From JABIDZ01 sp964619405 (GTDB taxonomy: Archaea; Iainarchaeota; Iainarchaeia; Iainarchaeales; JAAZKV01), in assembly GCA_964619405.1 (NCBI GenBank), contig CAZUCF010000006.1, positions 1 through 58,025 of the forward strand: a DNA stretch of 58,025 bases, in the 5' to 3' direction. The stretch's first letter is position 1; every line of letters starts with the position of its first letter. The notes beneath the pieces were generated by a model. It had not been told where the DNA came from. It made no database searches and saw nothing but the letters and a program-made list of their open reading frames with translations. A program made the position numbers and the translations under genes. Below, piece by piece: positions 27,923 through 36,049 of this stretch.

Positions 27923-28309
27923 ATGGTTTCACAAAAAGTTGGTAGTTATGCTTTTCTTGCTGGAATAATAATTGCAATAATTGCTGGGCTTGTTAAAGCA
28001 CTTGATTTCATGATGGGCACTTCTCTTATGGAAGGAACATCTGGTTGGATAGCAATAATCCTAGTTATTTTGGGTTTGATTGTTGGTTTCCTAAACATTC
28101 AAGAGAAAAAAGTTACTGATTTCTTAATCGCAACAATTGCTGTTGCAATGGTTGGTTTAGTAGCATTGACTCCTGCTGCACTAGTAGTTGATCCAATTGT
28201 AATGCTAATAAATTCGATCGTTGGAAATATTGTTACTTTGGCCGCACCTGCTGCACTAGTAGTAGGATTAAAACAAATAATTTCGTTGGCTAAAGAACAA
28301 GTGGTTTAA
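27923..28309 (+). CDS. Small four-helix membrane protein, probably abundant
   Basis: A 128-residue, almost wholly hydrophobic protein with four predicted helices (about residues 8-28, 42-60, 67-90, 95-122), few charged residues, and the loop sequence NIQEKKV between helices two and three. No family recognised. ATG 27923 is chosen over TTG 27920 from the position of AAGGAGG. It stands alone, with its own TATA box and a clear hairpin-T-tract terminator, which suggests a separate and strongly expressed unit. It could be a structural membrane component. Confidence 0.8.
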   Translation: MVSQKVGSYAFLAGIIIAIIAGLVKALDFMMGTSLMEGTSGWIAIILVILGLIVGFLNIQEKKVTDFLIATIAVAMVGLVALTPAALVVDPIVMLINSIVGNIVTLAAPAALVVGLKQIISLAKEQVV

Positions 28310-28318
28310 AAGTTTTTG

Positions 28319-28352
28319 AAAGAGGGCTTCACGCTCTCTTTTATTCTTTTTT
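28319..28352 (+). terminator. Intrinsic terminator of the four-helix protein gene
   Basis: AAAGAGGGC pairs with GCTCTCTTT around a five-base loop (one G-U pair), followed by TTATTCTTTTTT, ten bases after the stop codon. Confidence 0.8.
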
Positions 28353-28367
28353 GTTTCTAATTTTAAA

Positions 28368-29435
28368 ATGGGTAAGCGTTTAATTAATTCAAGTTTTTAT
28401 TCAAACTATTCTTTTGAATACGAAAAGGTTTTTGAATTAGAAAAAAAAGAAGTTCTTATACATAATTTATTTTGTTTTTTAGAATCCCTTGAAAAAGAAA
28501 TCCAATTCAATTCATTCGAAATTGGTTTTTCTTGGCCAAAAAACAAGGATATTTCAATAGAATTCAAGTATTCGGTTAGGGATAGGCTTATTGATTTGTT
28601 AATTAATGATTTAAACAAAAAGCATGAAACTATTGATTATGATGCTTTTTTTTTGATTGATTTGGGTAAAAGCTCGCTTTTCTTGTATTTAATGCCAGTT
28701 TATATTCAAGGAAATTATTGTAAGTTTTCAAGAGAAATTGCTCAAACAGAACATTTTTGTAGGTTCTGCCATGGCAGAGGTTGTTCTAAATGCGGTAATT
28801 CAGGGCACATAATAGAGAATAGTGTTGAACAATTACTCTCAAAAATTATTGTGAAAGAATTTGGTGCAAAACAATTAATTTTGCATGGTGCTGGTAGAGA
28901 AGACTCTGATGTTTTAATGCTTGGAAAAGGTCGACCCTTTATTTTGGAAATAGTTTGTCCAAAAAAAAGGTTTGTTGATTTAAATTTAATTCAAGAAAAA
29001 GTAAATAATTCATTAAAAGAAATTTCGATTAATTCTTTAAAAATTGTTTCAAAAAAAGATGTTGTTGTTGTAAAAAATTCTGTTCATGACAAAATTTATT
29101 CTGCTATTATTTATTGTTCTGAAAATTTAGTCCAAACAGATATTAGTAAAATAAATACTTTGTTGAATAAAAAAATGTGTGTTGAACAATTAACTCCTGT
29201 TAGAGTTCAAAAAAGAAGAGCATTATTAAATAGAAAAAAAGAAGTTACTTTTTTGTCGTTTAAAAAAATTAATGATAATGAATTTGAATTAAAAATGCGA
29301 ACCTCGCATGGAACATATGTTAAAGAATTTATTTCGGGTGATGAAGAACGAACAAAACCATCATTGAATTCAATTATAAATAAGAATTGTGTTTGCAAGC
29401 AATTAGATGTTATTGAAATTTGCGATTTAGATTAA
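28368..29435 (+). CDS. pus10: tRNA pseudouridine synthase Pus10
   Basis: A 355-residue archaeal Pus10, which makes pseudouridine 54 and 55 in the tRNA T-loop. A zinc-binding CRFC...CSKCG cluster sits near residues 128-142. The catalytic aspartate lies in GREDSDVLML (about residues 182-191), followed by GRPFILEI. C-terminal strands include QLTPVRVQKRRALLNR and SHGTYVKEFISGDEERTKPS, typical of the family. Somewhat shorter than most relatives at the N-terminus. Probably followed in the same unit by the methyltransferase gene 30 bases downstream. Confidence 0.93.
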   Translation: MGKRLINSSFYSNYSFEYEKVFELEKKEVLIHNLFCFLESLEKEIQFNSFEIGFSWPKNKDISIEFKYSVRDRLIDLLINDLNKKHETIDYDAFFLIDLGKSSLFLYLMPVYIQGNYCKFSREIAQTEHFCRFCHGRGCSKCGNSGHIIENSVEQLLSKIIVKEFGAKQLILHGAGREDSDVLMLGKGRPFILEIVCPKKRFVDLNLIQEKVNNSLKEISINSLKIVSKKDVVVVKNSVHDKIYSAIIYCSENLVQTDISKINTLLNKKMCVEQLTPVRVQKRRALLNRKKEVTFLSFKKINDNEFELKMRTSHGTYVKEFISGDEERTKPSLNSIINKNCVCKQLDVIEICDLD

Positions 29436-29465
29436 TTTAATATATTAATTATATAATACTCTTTT

Positions 29466-30122
29466 ATGCCTATTTCAATTAATAATACTAGAAGAAATAA
29501 AACTAAACCAAAGCCAAAAAATATTTTAAGAAATTCAAAATTAGTTTCAAAAAAAATTAATATGTTGGATATTGGTTTTGAAGATGCACAAAAATTAATT
29601 TCTTTTGCTTCAAAAAGAAGACACAAGAACAAAAAGTTTCTTGGGATAGAGTGGGCAAAATCTAACTTGAATACAAGATATAATAATTTAAAATTAATTT
29701 TTGGAAATGCAATTTCAAAATTAAGAAGAATGGAACAAGGTTCAGTGAAAGTTGTTACAGCAGATTTTTTGTTCACTGAATTCAAAATTAATGGTAAAGA
29801 ATCATCTGATGTTTCACTAAGAAAAAATATTTTAGTGGAAAAAAAGTTTGATGTTGAAAGATTAGCTTTAATGAAAGAAGTTCGCCGTGTTCTAAAAAGC
29901 AATGGGCGTTTTTTTGTAACTGAGTATTCTGTTAATTCTCAATTAACTATTGATTTATTAAAAAAAGCTGGTTTTGAAGTTTATTCAAGGCCAATGAAAC
30001 CGAGTGAAATGCATTCAACATTATTTTTAAAAGAAATAAGCGAAGCAATTCAAAAAAATCCTAACAATCAGTATAGTCTGTGGCCAATAAAAATAGTTGC
30101 GAGAAAGGTTGCAAAAGTTTGA
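29466..30122 (+). CDS. Class I SAM-dependent methyltransferase-like protein
   Basis: A 218-residue protein. A Rossmann-like pattern is seen: NMLDIGFEDAQ (motif I position, lacking the usual GxGxG), FLGIEW (acidic residue after strand 2), KVVTADFLF (strand 4), and EVRRVLKSNGRFFVTEY then KKAGFEVYSR (strands 5-6). The basic N-terminal 30 residues suggest RNA binding. It lies directly after pus10, so an RNA target is plausible. The glycine motif is degenerate, so activity is uncertain. Confidence 0.6.
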   Translation: MPISINNTRRNKTKPKPKNILRNSKLVSKKINMLDIGFEDAQKLISFASKRRHKNKKFLGIEWAKSNLNTRYNNLKLIFGNAISKLRRMEQGSVKVVTADFLFTEFKINGKESSDVSLRKNILVEKKFDVERLALMKEVRRVLKSNGRFFVTEYSVNSQLTIDLLKKAGFEVYSRPMKPSEMHSTLFLKEISEAIQKNPNNQYSLWPIKIVARKVAKV

Positions 30123-30170
30123 GGTTAGTATTCGCTTGACTTAATATTTGTTTGGTTTAATATTCGCTTA
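30123..30170. repeat. Degenerate duplication of the nucS 3' end
   Basis: GTTTAATATTCGCTTA inside the end of nucS recurs as GTTAGTATTCGCTTG 32 bases away, between the convergent methyltransferase and nucS genes. Confidence 0.6.
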
Positions 30171-30909
30171 ATTTCATTTGACTTTTTCCTATTCCCTTTA
30201 TCTTGCTTCTTTCCCCAACCTTAAAATCATAACTAAAAAATTCTAAATTGTATGCTTGTAATAATTCCATAGCACTTTTTCTGATTTCGGGTGCGAGTAA
30301 AATTCCTCTTGTTTCTATTCCCTTCATTTTTTCTACTTGCTCAACATATCTTTTTAGTTGAGTAACACTTGCAAAATCAGCTAGTCTTCTTTTTAGTTCT
30401 ATAACAACCAATCTTCCTTTTGAATCCTCTGCAATTATGTCACAAACTCCTTTTCTAAATGCTTGTTGTTGGTTAATTGGTTTTAATCCAGGTTCTAAAA
30501 AGCTTAAATCATCCATTAAACTATCATTCAATTCTTTTTCAGAACCACTTAACCTTAAATCATTGCTCATTGGTAAATCAAAATTGTTAATTGATTGTAT
30601 TTCAAAAAAAGTTATAATTAACTCTTCTGCAGGTTTAATTCTTTTTGATTTTAATACTAATTCTTTTTTCTCATTATTTATTTCACAAGAAATTTTTCCA
30701 TTAACCATGTAATTAGTTGGTCTAACCAATCTATTTTCGTGAATTGAAACAGAACAATCCGCTTTAATTATTATTAATCTATTTCCTTTTGTTAATTTTG
30801 ATGATGCTCTTCCTTGGTATGAAACAAAGCATTCTCCAACAATAATGCACAACTCTTGATTTTTTAATGAATTAAGAATTTTTTCTTGTGCATTTTCAAA
30901 TTTTATCAT
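30157..30909 (-). CDS. nucS: Endonuclease NucS/EndoMS
   Basis: A 250-residue mismatch-specific or branched-DNA endonuclease. The C-terminal RecB-like nuclease shows GVCDIIAEDSKGRLVVIELKR with the D and E-x-K metal-binding residues, then QLKRYVEQVEK. The N-terminal part is the beta-rich DNA-binding and dimerisation domain. These enzymes cut at mismatches and are thought to replace MutS/MutL in many archaea. Start: ATG 30909. A GTG at 30927 overlaps the upstream peptidase stop as GTGA and is an alternative. Confidence 0.93.
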   Translation of the reverse strand: MIKFENAQEKILNSLKNQELCIIVGECFVSYQGRASSKLTKGNRLIIIKADCSVSIHENRLVRPTNYMVNGKISCEINNEKKELVLKSKRIKPAEELIITFFEIQSINNFDLPMSNDLRLSGSEKELNDSLMDDLSFLEPGLKPINQQQAFRKGVCDIIAEDSKGRLVVIELKRRLADFASVTQLKRYVEQVEKMKGIETRGILLAPEIRKSAMELLQAYNLEFFSYDFKVGERSKIKGIGKSQMKLSEY

Positions 30910-30923
30910 AATACTCTTATCAA

Positions 30924-31901
30924 TCACAATTCTTTAAAACCATCTTTTTTTATTAAATAGTTTTTTTCAATTCTAATCCCAAAATTATTATATATGGCTG
31001 GTTCTATTGCTAAAACCATTCCCTCTTTTAACCTCCAATTACTATTCAAACTTATTCCTTCGGGAAAATCGTGTTCTTCTAAACCGATTCCGTGTCCAAT
31101 AGCGTGTGGTATCCTCAAATTATTTGCTTCTGCAAATAATTCACTTGCTTTTCTCCCAGAATTTAATTTTGATTCAATTCGTTTCAAACAATCATTAACT
31201 TTTTTTAAATCTTTTTCAAATTTAATATATTTTTTTGTTTTTTCTCCAAACCAAAAACTCGTACTAAAATCAGCACAATAATTATTATATTTTGCTCCAA
31301 CATCAAACAATACTGGGCCATCAAATAATTTTTTGTTTGTTGGAATATGGTGCAAGTTTTTTGTATTCTTTCCAAATGCAATAATGCAAAAAGCTGTTTC
31401 AAAATTATCTTTTTGAAATTCGTTTCTAATAAAAAAATCAATTTCTTTTTCTGTTATTCCTTTTACTAATTTTTGCTTTGCTTTTTTAACAACTTTTTTT
31501 GTTTCTCTTGAAGCAATAGAAATATTTTTTATTTCATCAACATTTTTTATTTCCCTATTTTTTGCAATTATTTTTGAACAATCAATAAAAGTTCTTTTTT
31601 TTAATATTTTTTTCAGTGTTTTCATTTGGTTAATTGTTGTGTGTTTTGAATCATAACCAACTTTTTTTTTAAAAAAAAGGTTTAGTAATTTTTCTAATTC
31701 TTTTTGGTTAGAATAATTTTTCACAATAATTTCAGGGTACTTTTTTTTTGCTTGTTCAAAATTAAATGGGTGGCTAATAAAAATTGGTTTTTTGTTTTCC
31801 TCAAAAATTAGTATTCCTTCAAAATTAGGGTTAATAAATTTTCCAATAAAAGGATTCATCCAATAATTCTTGAAATTGAAAAGAATTATTGGAGTACTCA
31901 T
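30924..31901 (-). CDS. M24-family Xaa-Pro aminopeptidase-like metallopeptidase
   Basis: A 325-residue peptidase. The N-terminal creatinase-like domain (about residues 1-125) leads to the pita-bread domain. All five metal ligands are visible: two Asp in LFDVGAKYNNYCADFS, His in RIPHAIGHGIG, Glu in AIEPAIY and Glu in IRIEKNYL. Function: removal of an N-terminal residue before proline. The start has AGGTGATTTC before ATG. It sits between the nucS and NIF3 genes on the same strand with 1-15 base gaps, so probably one operon. Confidence 0.92.
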   Translation of the reverse strand: MSTPIILFNFKNYWMNPFIGKFINPNFEGILIFEENKKPIFISHPFNFEQAKKKYPEIIVKNYSNQKELEKLLNLFFKKKVGYDSKHTTINQMKTLKKILKKRTFIDCSKIIAKNREIKNVDEIKNISIASRETKKVVKKAKQKLVKGITEKEIDFFIRNEFQKDNFETAFCIIAFGKNTKNLHHIPTNKKLFDGPVLFDVGAKYNNYCADFSTSFWFGEKTKKYIKFEKDLKKVNDCLKRIESKLNSGRKASELFAEANNLRIPHAIGHGIGLEEHDFPEGISLNSNWRLKEGMVLAIEPAIYNNFGIRIEKNYLIKKDGFKEL

Positions 31902-31905
31902 GAAA

Positions 31906-32856
31906 TCACCTTTTTATGCGTTTGAAACCAGATGCTTCAATAATATTTAGTTTTGTTTTCTTTTCAACTTTGTCTAGTAACAAATTCATTCCTAAGTTAT
32001 CTGATGGTATGTGTCCTGCTATAACAATGTTCATATTATTTTTTTCTGCTTGTTGTTTCATTTCTTTTCCAACATGCATTCCTACTATAGTGCCTACTCC
32101 TTGTTCAGCAAGTTTTTTGTAAGCTTCTTTATTGCTTTCTGTGCCACCAGTCATATCAACATAAATTTTTCCTGCAGAACTTTCTTCACTGCCAACAAAA
32201 ATTACTGGACCTATTTTTTGTTTCATTCCTTCTTTGTACTCTGGAATGTCTTTCAGAATTTTTATTATATCATTAAGTGTTTCTGGTTTCTTTTTTTCAA
32301 ACAAGCTTGTTAAATAATCATTTACGTGATTATCTGCTGGAGTGTGAGTGTTAAAAAAATTTATTTTTAATAATTTTGCTGCTTGTTCTAGTCTTTCAGA
32401 ATTTTGTGGTGACAAAGCTTCTGAAACCTCTTTTATTCTTCCATGAATTATTGCTTCTGCTTGATTTATTGGTACGCCTGCTCTTGCAAGAGTATCAATT
32501 TGTAATGCCATTACCTTGTCTAATCCTATTAAGGCTTTTCCTTCTGGGTGGTGTGCCCAAACAACATCAATGTTTTTACCATTCTTATTTAATTCATTCG
32601 TTAATAATAATTCTGGTGTTTCCATGTCTATTCCTATTATAACAGTTTTTATTTGTCTCTCATCGTCAACAATAATTCGTGAGTCATCAAAAGGATTCCA
32701 TAATGTTTCGTTATCAAAATACTCTTTTTCATCTTTCTCCATTTTTTTGTAAGCTTCATTCCTCTTCTTTAAAATTTTGTCTATTTTGTTTTTTCCTCTT
32801 GGATCAACTTTGATTCCTTCTTCAACACACAATTTAAAAATTTCTTTTAACTTCAT
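31906..32856 (-). CDS. NIF3-like di-metal protein
   Basis: A 316-residue member of the NIF3/DUF34 family. Metal-binding histidine motifs are VVWAHHPEGKAL (about residue 98 on), NTHTPADNHVNDYL and IAGHIPSDNLGMN near the C-terminus. The family is linked to GTP cyclohydrolase-like chemistry and metal handling, but the reaction is not settled. Start: ATG with GGTGATTTAA just upstream. First or second gene of the operon running to nucS. Confidence 0.88.
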   Translation of the reverse strand: MKLKEIFKLCVEEGIKVDPRGKNKIDKILKKRNEAYKKMEKDEKEYFDNETLWNPFDDSRIIVDDERQIKTVIIGIDMETPELLLTNELNKNGKNIDVVWAHHPEGKALIGLDKVMALQIDTLARAGVPINQAEAIIHGRIKEVSEALSPQNSERLEQAAKLLKINFFNTHTPADNHVNDYLTSLFEKKKPETLNDIIKILKDIPEYKEGMKQKIGPVIFVGSEESSAGKIYVDMTGGTESNKEAYKKLAEQGVGTIVGMHVGKEMKQQAEKNNMNIVIAGHIPSDNLGMNLLLDKVEKKTKLNIIEASGFKRIKR

Positions 32857-32902
32857 TTAAATCACCACTCCATCAAAATTAATGTTCTTTACATTTAAAA
32901 AA

Positions 32903-33679
32903 TTAGTCTTTTTGGGGATTTGTTTTTGACAATTGTATTATTGATTCAACTAATTTTTCGTCAACAGATATTTTTGAGAAAACTATTTCCATTGCTTCTC
33001 TGTAAGAAGCAGTCCATCTAGCATTATTACTCTTTTTCATAATATCAGCATAAATTGATGCGGCAACACAAACATCCATTGCTTTTACCTTGTAATTCTC
33101 ACCCTGTTTTCTTTTAAACATTATTTTGTCAATTTGGTTTAACAAATTTTCTCTCGGATTAATATTGTTAGCGATTATTTCGTCCCTAATCTTTTTTAGT
33201 CTCGGCCAAACTGCTGGGCCGCCTCTTCTTTTGTGAATGTTTTCTGGGAGAGCAAAATAAAAATCCATTTTTTCAATTACTTCTTTTAATTGTATTTCTT
33301 TTATTTTAGGCATTATTAGTCTTTCCATGATTTCTGAAAAATTTTTTGCCCAGATTTTGCTCTTCTCAATTCTTTTCATTGACAAATATTTTTCCGCACC
33401 TATTTTTTGATCAATGACTGCATCAGTAAGGTATGCTGCTTGCCTGTTAATAAATAATGCTTCTCTTCTCAAAATTTCTTTTTGAGATAAATTCTTGAAT
33501 TTCTTAATTCTTCTTTGACCAGTTTCAATTCTTCTTAATAATTTCATTAAATCTATTCTGTGTTTTTCTTGTAATTCATTTACCCAACCAGCATAACCTT
33601 CTTTTCCATGAAAAGTTTTTGCTTGAAAACTTTTGCCTCTTTTTGAAAAAGTGTTCGGTGCAATTACGTGTTTCACCAT
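32903..33679 (-). CDS. Basic helical protein of unknown function
   Basis: A 258-residue, mostly helical, basic protein, with no family recognised. Notable segments: an N-terminal FHGKEGYAGWVNELQEKHRID, a run of Lys/Arg helices, and KAMDVCVAASIYADIMKKSNNARWTASYREAMEI near the C-terminus. No membrane helix. It lies upstream of, and in line with, the NIF3-M24-nucS genes. A nucleic acid role is possible from charge alone. Confidence 0.7.
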   Translation of the reverse strand: MVKHVIAPNTFSKRGKSFQAKTFHGKEGYAGWVNELQEKHRIDLMKLLRRIETGQRRIKKFKNLSQKEILRREALFINRQAAYLTDAVIDQKIGAEKYLSMKRIEKSKIWAKNFSEIMERLIMPKIKEIQLKEVIEKMDFYFALPENIHKRRGGPAVWPRLKKIRDEIIANNINPRENLLNQIDKIMFKRKQGENYKVKAMDVCVAASIYADIMKKSNNARWTASYREAMEIVFSKISVDEKLVESIIQLSKTNPQKD

Positions 33680-33810
33680 ATTTTCAATTCCAAATTTTTT
33701 CGTTTTATTTTATTAATTTTCTTGATTTTGTTTAATTATTTTTTTAACTTTTTTATTAGTAATATGGTTTTTTTTGTTTTATTATTGTTTATTATTTTTG
33801 ATTGTTTCTC

Positions 33811-33978
33811 TTATTCTTTTTTTAGCATTGGTAGTCCTGTTGTTGAGTTTTCAACTACTTTGTATCCTTGTGGTAAATCTATAGCATTTTCTTTTTGTGT
33901 TGAAGAAAAATAAAACAATCTTCCTTTTCCGTGCAAAAAATATTTTTTTCCTTTACTATTAGTATGTTCATATACCAT
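33811..33978 (-). CDS. Small conserved-looking protein
   Basis: A 55-residue protein beginning MVYEHTNSKGKKYFLHG and ending in GYKVVENSTTGLPMLKKE. The ATG at 33978 has AGGTGATAACA directly before it, which excludes the longer in-frame start at 34011. This pattern is familiar to me from small proteins of DPANN archaea and CPR bacteria, but I know no function. Single-gene unit between the 258-residue protein and scpB. Confidence 0.75.
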   Translation of the reverse strand: MVYEHTNSKGKKYFLHGKGRLFYFSSTQKENAIDLPQGYKVVENSTTGLPMLKKE

Positions 33979-34136
33979 TGTTATCACCTTTAGAATAGTG
34001 TGTTTTAACATTTAAATGCTTTTTGTAATAAACATCTCTTTTTATACTATTTATTAAGAATTAATTGTTTTGTTTTCAATCAAAAAGTTTAAATTCATTT
34101 AACCTTTTCTTATTTTGTTATATATTAGTTGGTTTT

Positions 34137-34613
34137 ATGGATAGGCTTGAAAAAGAAAAGATTTTGGAAGCGGCTCTTTTTATGTCGCCTAAACCATTGA
34201 ACATTGACGAGTTAAAACAAATTGCTCTTATTGATTCGAGAGTAGAAACAAAAGTTCTTTTAGAAGAATTAATAAGTTTTTATAATAGTAGAAAGTCATC
34301 TCTTGAGATTGTTGATTTACCAGTTGGTTATCAAATGAGAATAAAAAAACAATACGAGGATTTTGTTTCTCATCTTGCAACAGATTCAATGTTTTCTAAA
34401 GGGGTAATGAAGACACTTGCTTTGATTGCTTACAAACAACCAATAGAACAAGCTCTTGTTGTTAAGTACAGGAATAACAAGGCTTATGATCATTTAAAGA
34501 TTTTGTTTGAAAATGGTTTTTTGAAGAAGGAACCAAAAGGAAGAACTTGTGTTCTTACAACAACAACAAAATTTATTGAATATTTTGGGAAAGATTTTAG
34601 TAAGAAGAAATGA
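34137..34613 (+). CDS. scpB: Segregation and condensation protein B
   Basis: A 158-residue winged-helix protein. It has the ScpB pattern: EAALFMSPKPLNIDELKQI at the N-terminus, then ALIAYKQPIEQALVVKYRNNKAYDHLKILFENGFL, which is the second winged-helix domain. ScpB with ScpA bridges SMC in chromosome condensation. No scpA or smc gene is near. ATG 34137 is the start (MDRLEKEKILE). The last 28 bases of the gene are exactly repeated 114 bases downstream. Confidence 0.92.
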   Translation: MDRLEKEKILEAALFMSPKPLNIDELKQIALIDSRVETKVLLEELISFYNSRKSSLEIVDLPVGYQMRIKKQYEDFVSHLATDSMFSKGVMKTLALIAYKQPIEQALVVKYRNNKAYDHLKILFENGFLKKEPKGRTCVLTTTTKFIEYFGKDFSKKK

Positions 34614-34725
34614 TTTTTGGTTTTGGTTTTATTGATTTGGTTTAGTCTTCTTGAGCTGAAAGCGAAAAGGACACTGCGCCGCCTGAAGTTTCGGGCGTTT
34701 GGGAAAGATTTTAGTAAGAAGAAAT
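34584..34725 (+). repeat. Direct repeat of the scpB 3' end around a GC-rich hairpin insert
   Basis: The final 28 bases of scpB up to the stop (34584-34611) recur without change at 34698-34725, where the stop reads TAG instead of TGA. The 86 bases between end in an 8-bp hairpin, CGCCTGAA/TTCGGGCG (34680-34697), preceded by AAAGCGAAAAGGACAC, much more GC-rich than the surroundings. Confidence 0.85.
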
Positions 34726-34777
34726 AGTTTTTTAATGAATTATTGGTTTGTTATTTTAGTTAAGGGTGGTTAAATTT

Positions 34778-34918
34778 ATGAGTGATTTTGTAAAAGTTTG
34801 TCCAAATTGCAAGAGCAGTAATATAAAGCAACAATTGCCTCAGATAAACGATTCTTGGTTTTGTTTGAATTGTGGGAATAGAAATTTTTCTCCGATTGAA
34901 GTAATGCAAAAAATTTAA
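34778..34918 (+). CDS. Small zinc-ribbon protein
   Basis: A 46-residue protein with one zinc ribbon: CPNCKS (residues 8-11) and CLNCGN about 21 residues later, the rubredoxin-like CxxC...CxxC arrangement. GGGTGGTTAAATTT precedes the ATG, giving a good Shine-Dalgarno. Too small to assign; may bind nucleic acid or another protein. It is separated from scpB by the duplicated 3'-end segment. Confidence 0.75.
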   Translation: MSDFVKVCPNCKSSNIKQQLPQINDSWFCLNCGNRNFSPIEVMQKI

Positions 34919-34941
34919 TTTTACAAAAAAGTTTAATTAAT

Positions 34942-35067
34942 TTAGAATCTTGTTTTATTAATTTTTTTTAATTTCATTATTATTTTTTTTTTGTTCTTAG
35001 CTTTATGTTTTCTTTTGAACAAACTAATTATTGAGCTCATTGGCCCTTTTCCTAATATTCCATTCAT
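34942..35067 (-). CDS. Very small basic protein
   Basis: A 41-residue ORF with a Lys/Arg-rich C-terminal half (FKRKHKAKNKKKIIMKLKK). Its ATG lies four bases after the stop of the two-helix membrane protein, with CGTGATAAC acting as a possible Shine-Dalgarno. Unknown function; moderate doubt that it is real. Confidence 0.45.
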   Translation of the reverse strand: MNGILGKGPMSSIISLFKRKHKAKNKKKIIMKLKKINKTRF

Positions 35068-35071
35068 GTTA

Positions 35072-35305
35072 TCACGATAGCCTGTCCAATGCAACTCCTG
35101 CTGCTAACAAAATTCCTAAACCAATTATCATTGCTACCAAATTACTCCAAAATAAATGCCCTTGGAAAAGTATTTTATCAAAGAAAATATCAAATAAAGT
35201 CCATGTGCCATTCCAGAATAATATTACTGCTGATGCAACAATTATTGTGAATAATACTTTGTTTCTTTTTCTAAGATTAGTAAAAGCTTTTTCTATTTCT
35301 AACAT
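35072..35305 (-). CDS. Small two-helix membrane protein
   Basis: A 77-residue protein with a charged N-terminus (LEIEKAFTNLRKRNK), a helix at about residues 17-33, and a second at about residues 52-71 (LVAMIIGLGILLAAGVAL). No family recognised. Confidence 0.65.
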   Translation of the reverse strand: MLEIEKAFTNLRKRNKVLFTIIVASAVILFWNGTWTLFDIFFDKILFQGHLFWSNLVAMIIGLGILLAAGVALDRLS

Positions 35306-35373
35306 GAACTAAATACTAATTAAAACTATTTAAACTTATTCTGTTGCGATTTCATATTTTTAATAATAAAAAA

Positions 35374-36045
35374 TTAGAATAATTTTTGTTGCTTGGTTTT
35401 TGATTCCATTTCATTCAAAGCTTTTTCACAAGTACTCCAAAATATTCTTGAAAAAGGAGGTAATTTATTATTTTTTTCAACATACTCGTACAAAAACTTT
35501 TTTGTTTTGGGATCACTTGGATAACCTGAACCAAAATCACCAAATTTTTTTCTAAGTTCTTCTATGCTTCTATCCCTTGTAACTTTTGCAAGAATGCTTG
35601 CTGCGCCAACAATAACATATTTTGAATCAGCTTTGTTCTCTGCAACAATTTTTATTCCTTGTTTTTCTTTTTTCAAATAATTTCTTATTCTCTTTTCAAA
35701 TTTTCCTTTAGTTGCATCAGGACTATCAACAAATATTTCATCAATCTTTGTTTTTGAATTATTAATTAATTCACCAATTTTTTCTGCTTCTATTTCATTC
35801 AAATTTTTTCTTGACATTAAATCATTTAATTCAATTGAACTAATTGTTATTATTTGAAATTCAACAATTTCTTTTTTTATTTCACCAAATAATTTTTCTC
35901 TTTTGTTTGGCAACAATTCTTTTGAATCCTTTACACCCATTGCTCTAAGTGTTTTCTCACTTTTTTGTTCAATAATTGTTATTGCTAAGCACATTGGGCC
36001 AAAACAAGGGCCTCTTCCTGCTTCATCAATTCCTGCTATAATCAT
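35374..36045 (-). CDS. rnhB: Ribonuclease HII
   Basis: A 223-residue archaeal-type RNase HII that cuts the RNA strand of RNA-DNA hybrids. Catalytic residues are seen in IAGIDEAGRGPCFGPM (Asp7, Glu8), in IFVDSPDAT and in the downstream ADSKYVIVGAASILAKVTRDR. The GSGYPSDPKTKKFL segment is typical. Complete. It follows the 210-residue hypothetical by four bases, so they are co-transcribed. Confidence 0.96.
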   Translation of the reverse strand: MIIAGIDEAGRGPCFGPMCLAITIIEQKSEKTLRAMGVKDSKELLPNKREKLFGEIKKEIVEFQIITISSIELNDLMSRKNLNEIEAEKIGELINNSKTKIDEIFVDSPDATKGKFEKRIRNYLKKEKQGIKIVAENKADSKYVIVGAASILAKVTRDRSIEELRKKFGDFGSGYPSDPKTKKFLYEYVEKNNKLPPFSRIFWSTCEKALNEMESKTKQQKLF

Positions 36046-36049
36046 TTTC

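Noticed and set aside
33668..33913. Plus-strand hydrophobic 81-codon frame
   Set aside because: Antisense to the small protein with a clear AGGTGA start and to T-rich intergenic DNA.
34614..34740. A tRNA or other standard RNA gene in the GC-rich insert after scpB
   Set aside because: No cloverleaf or T-loop sequence could be found; only one hairpin is clear.
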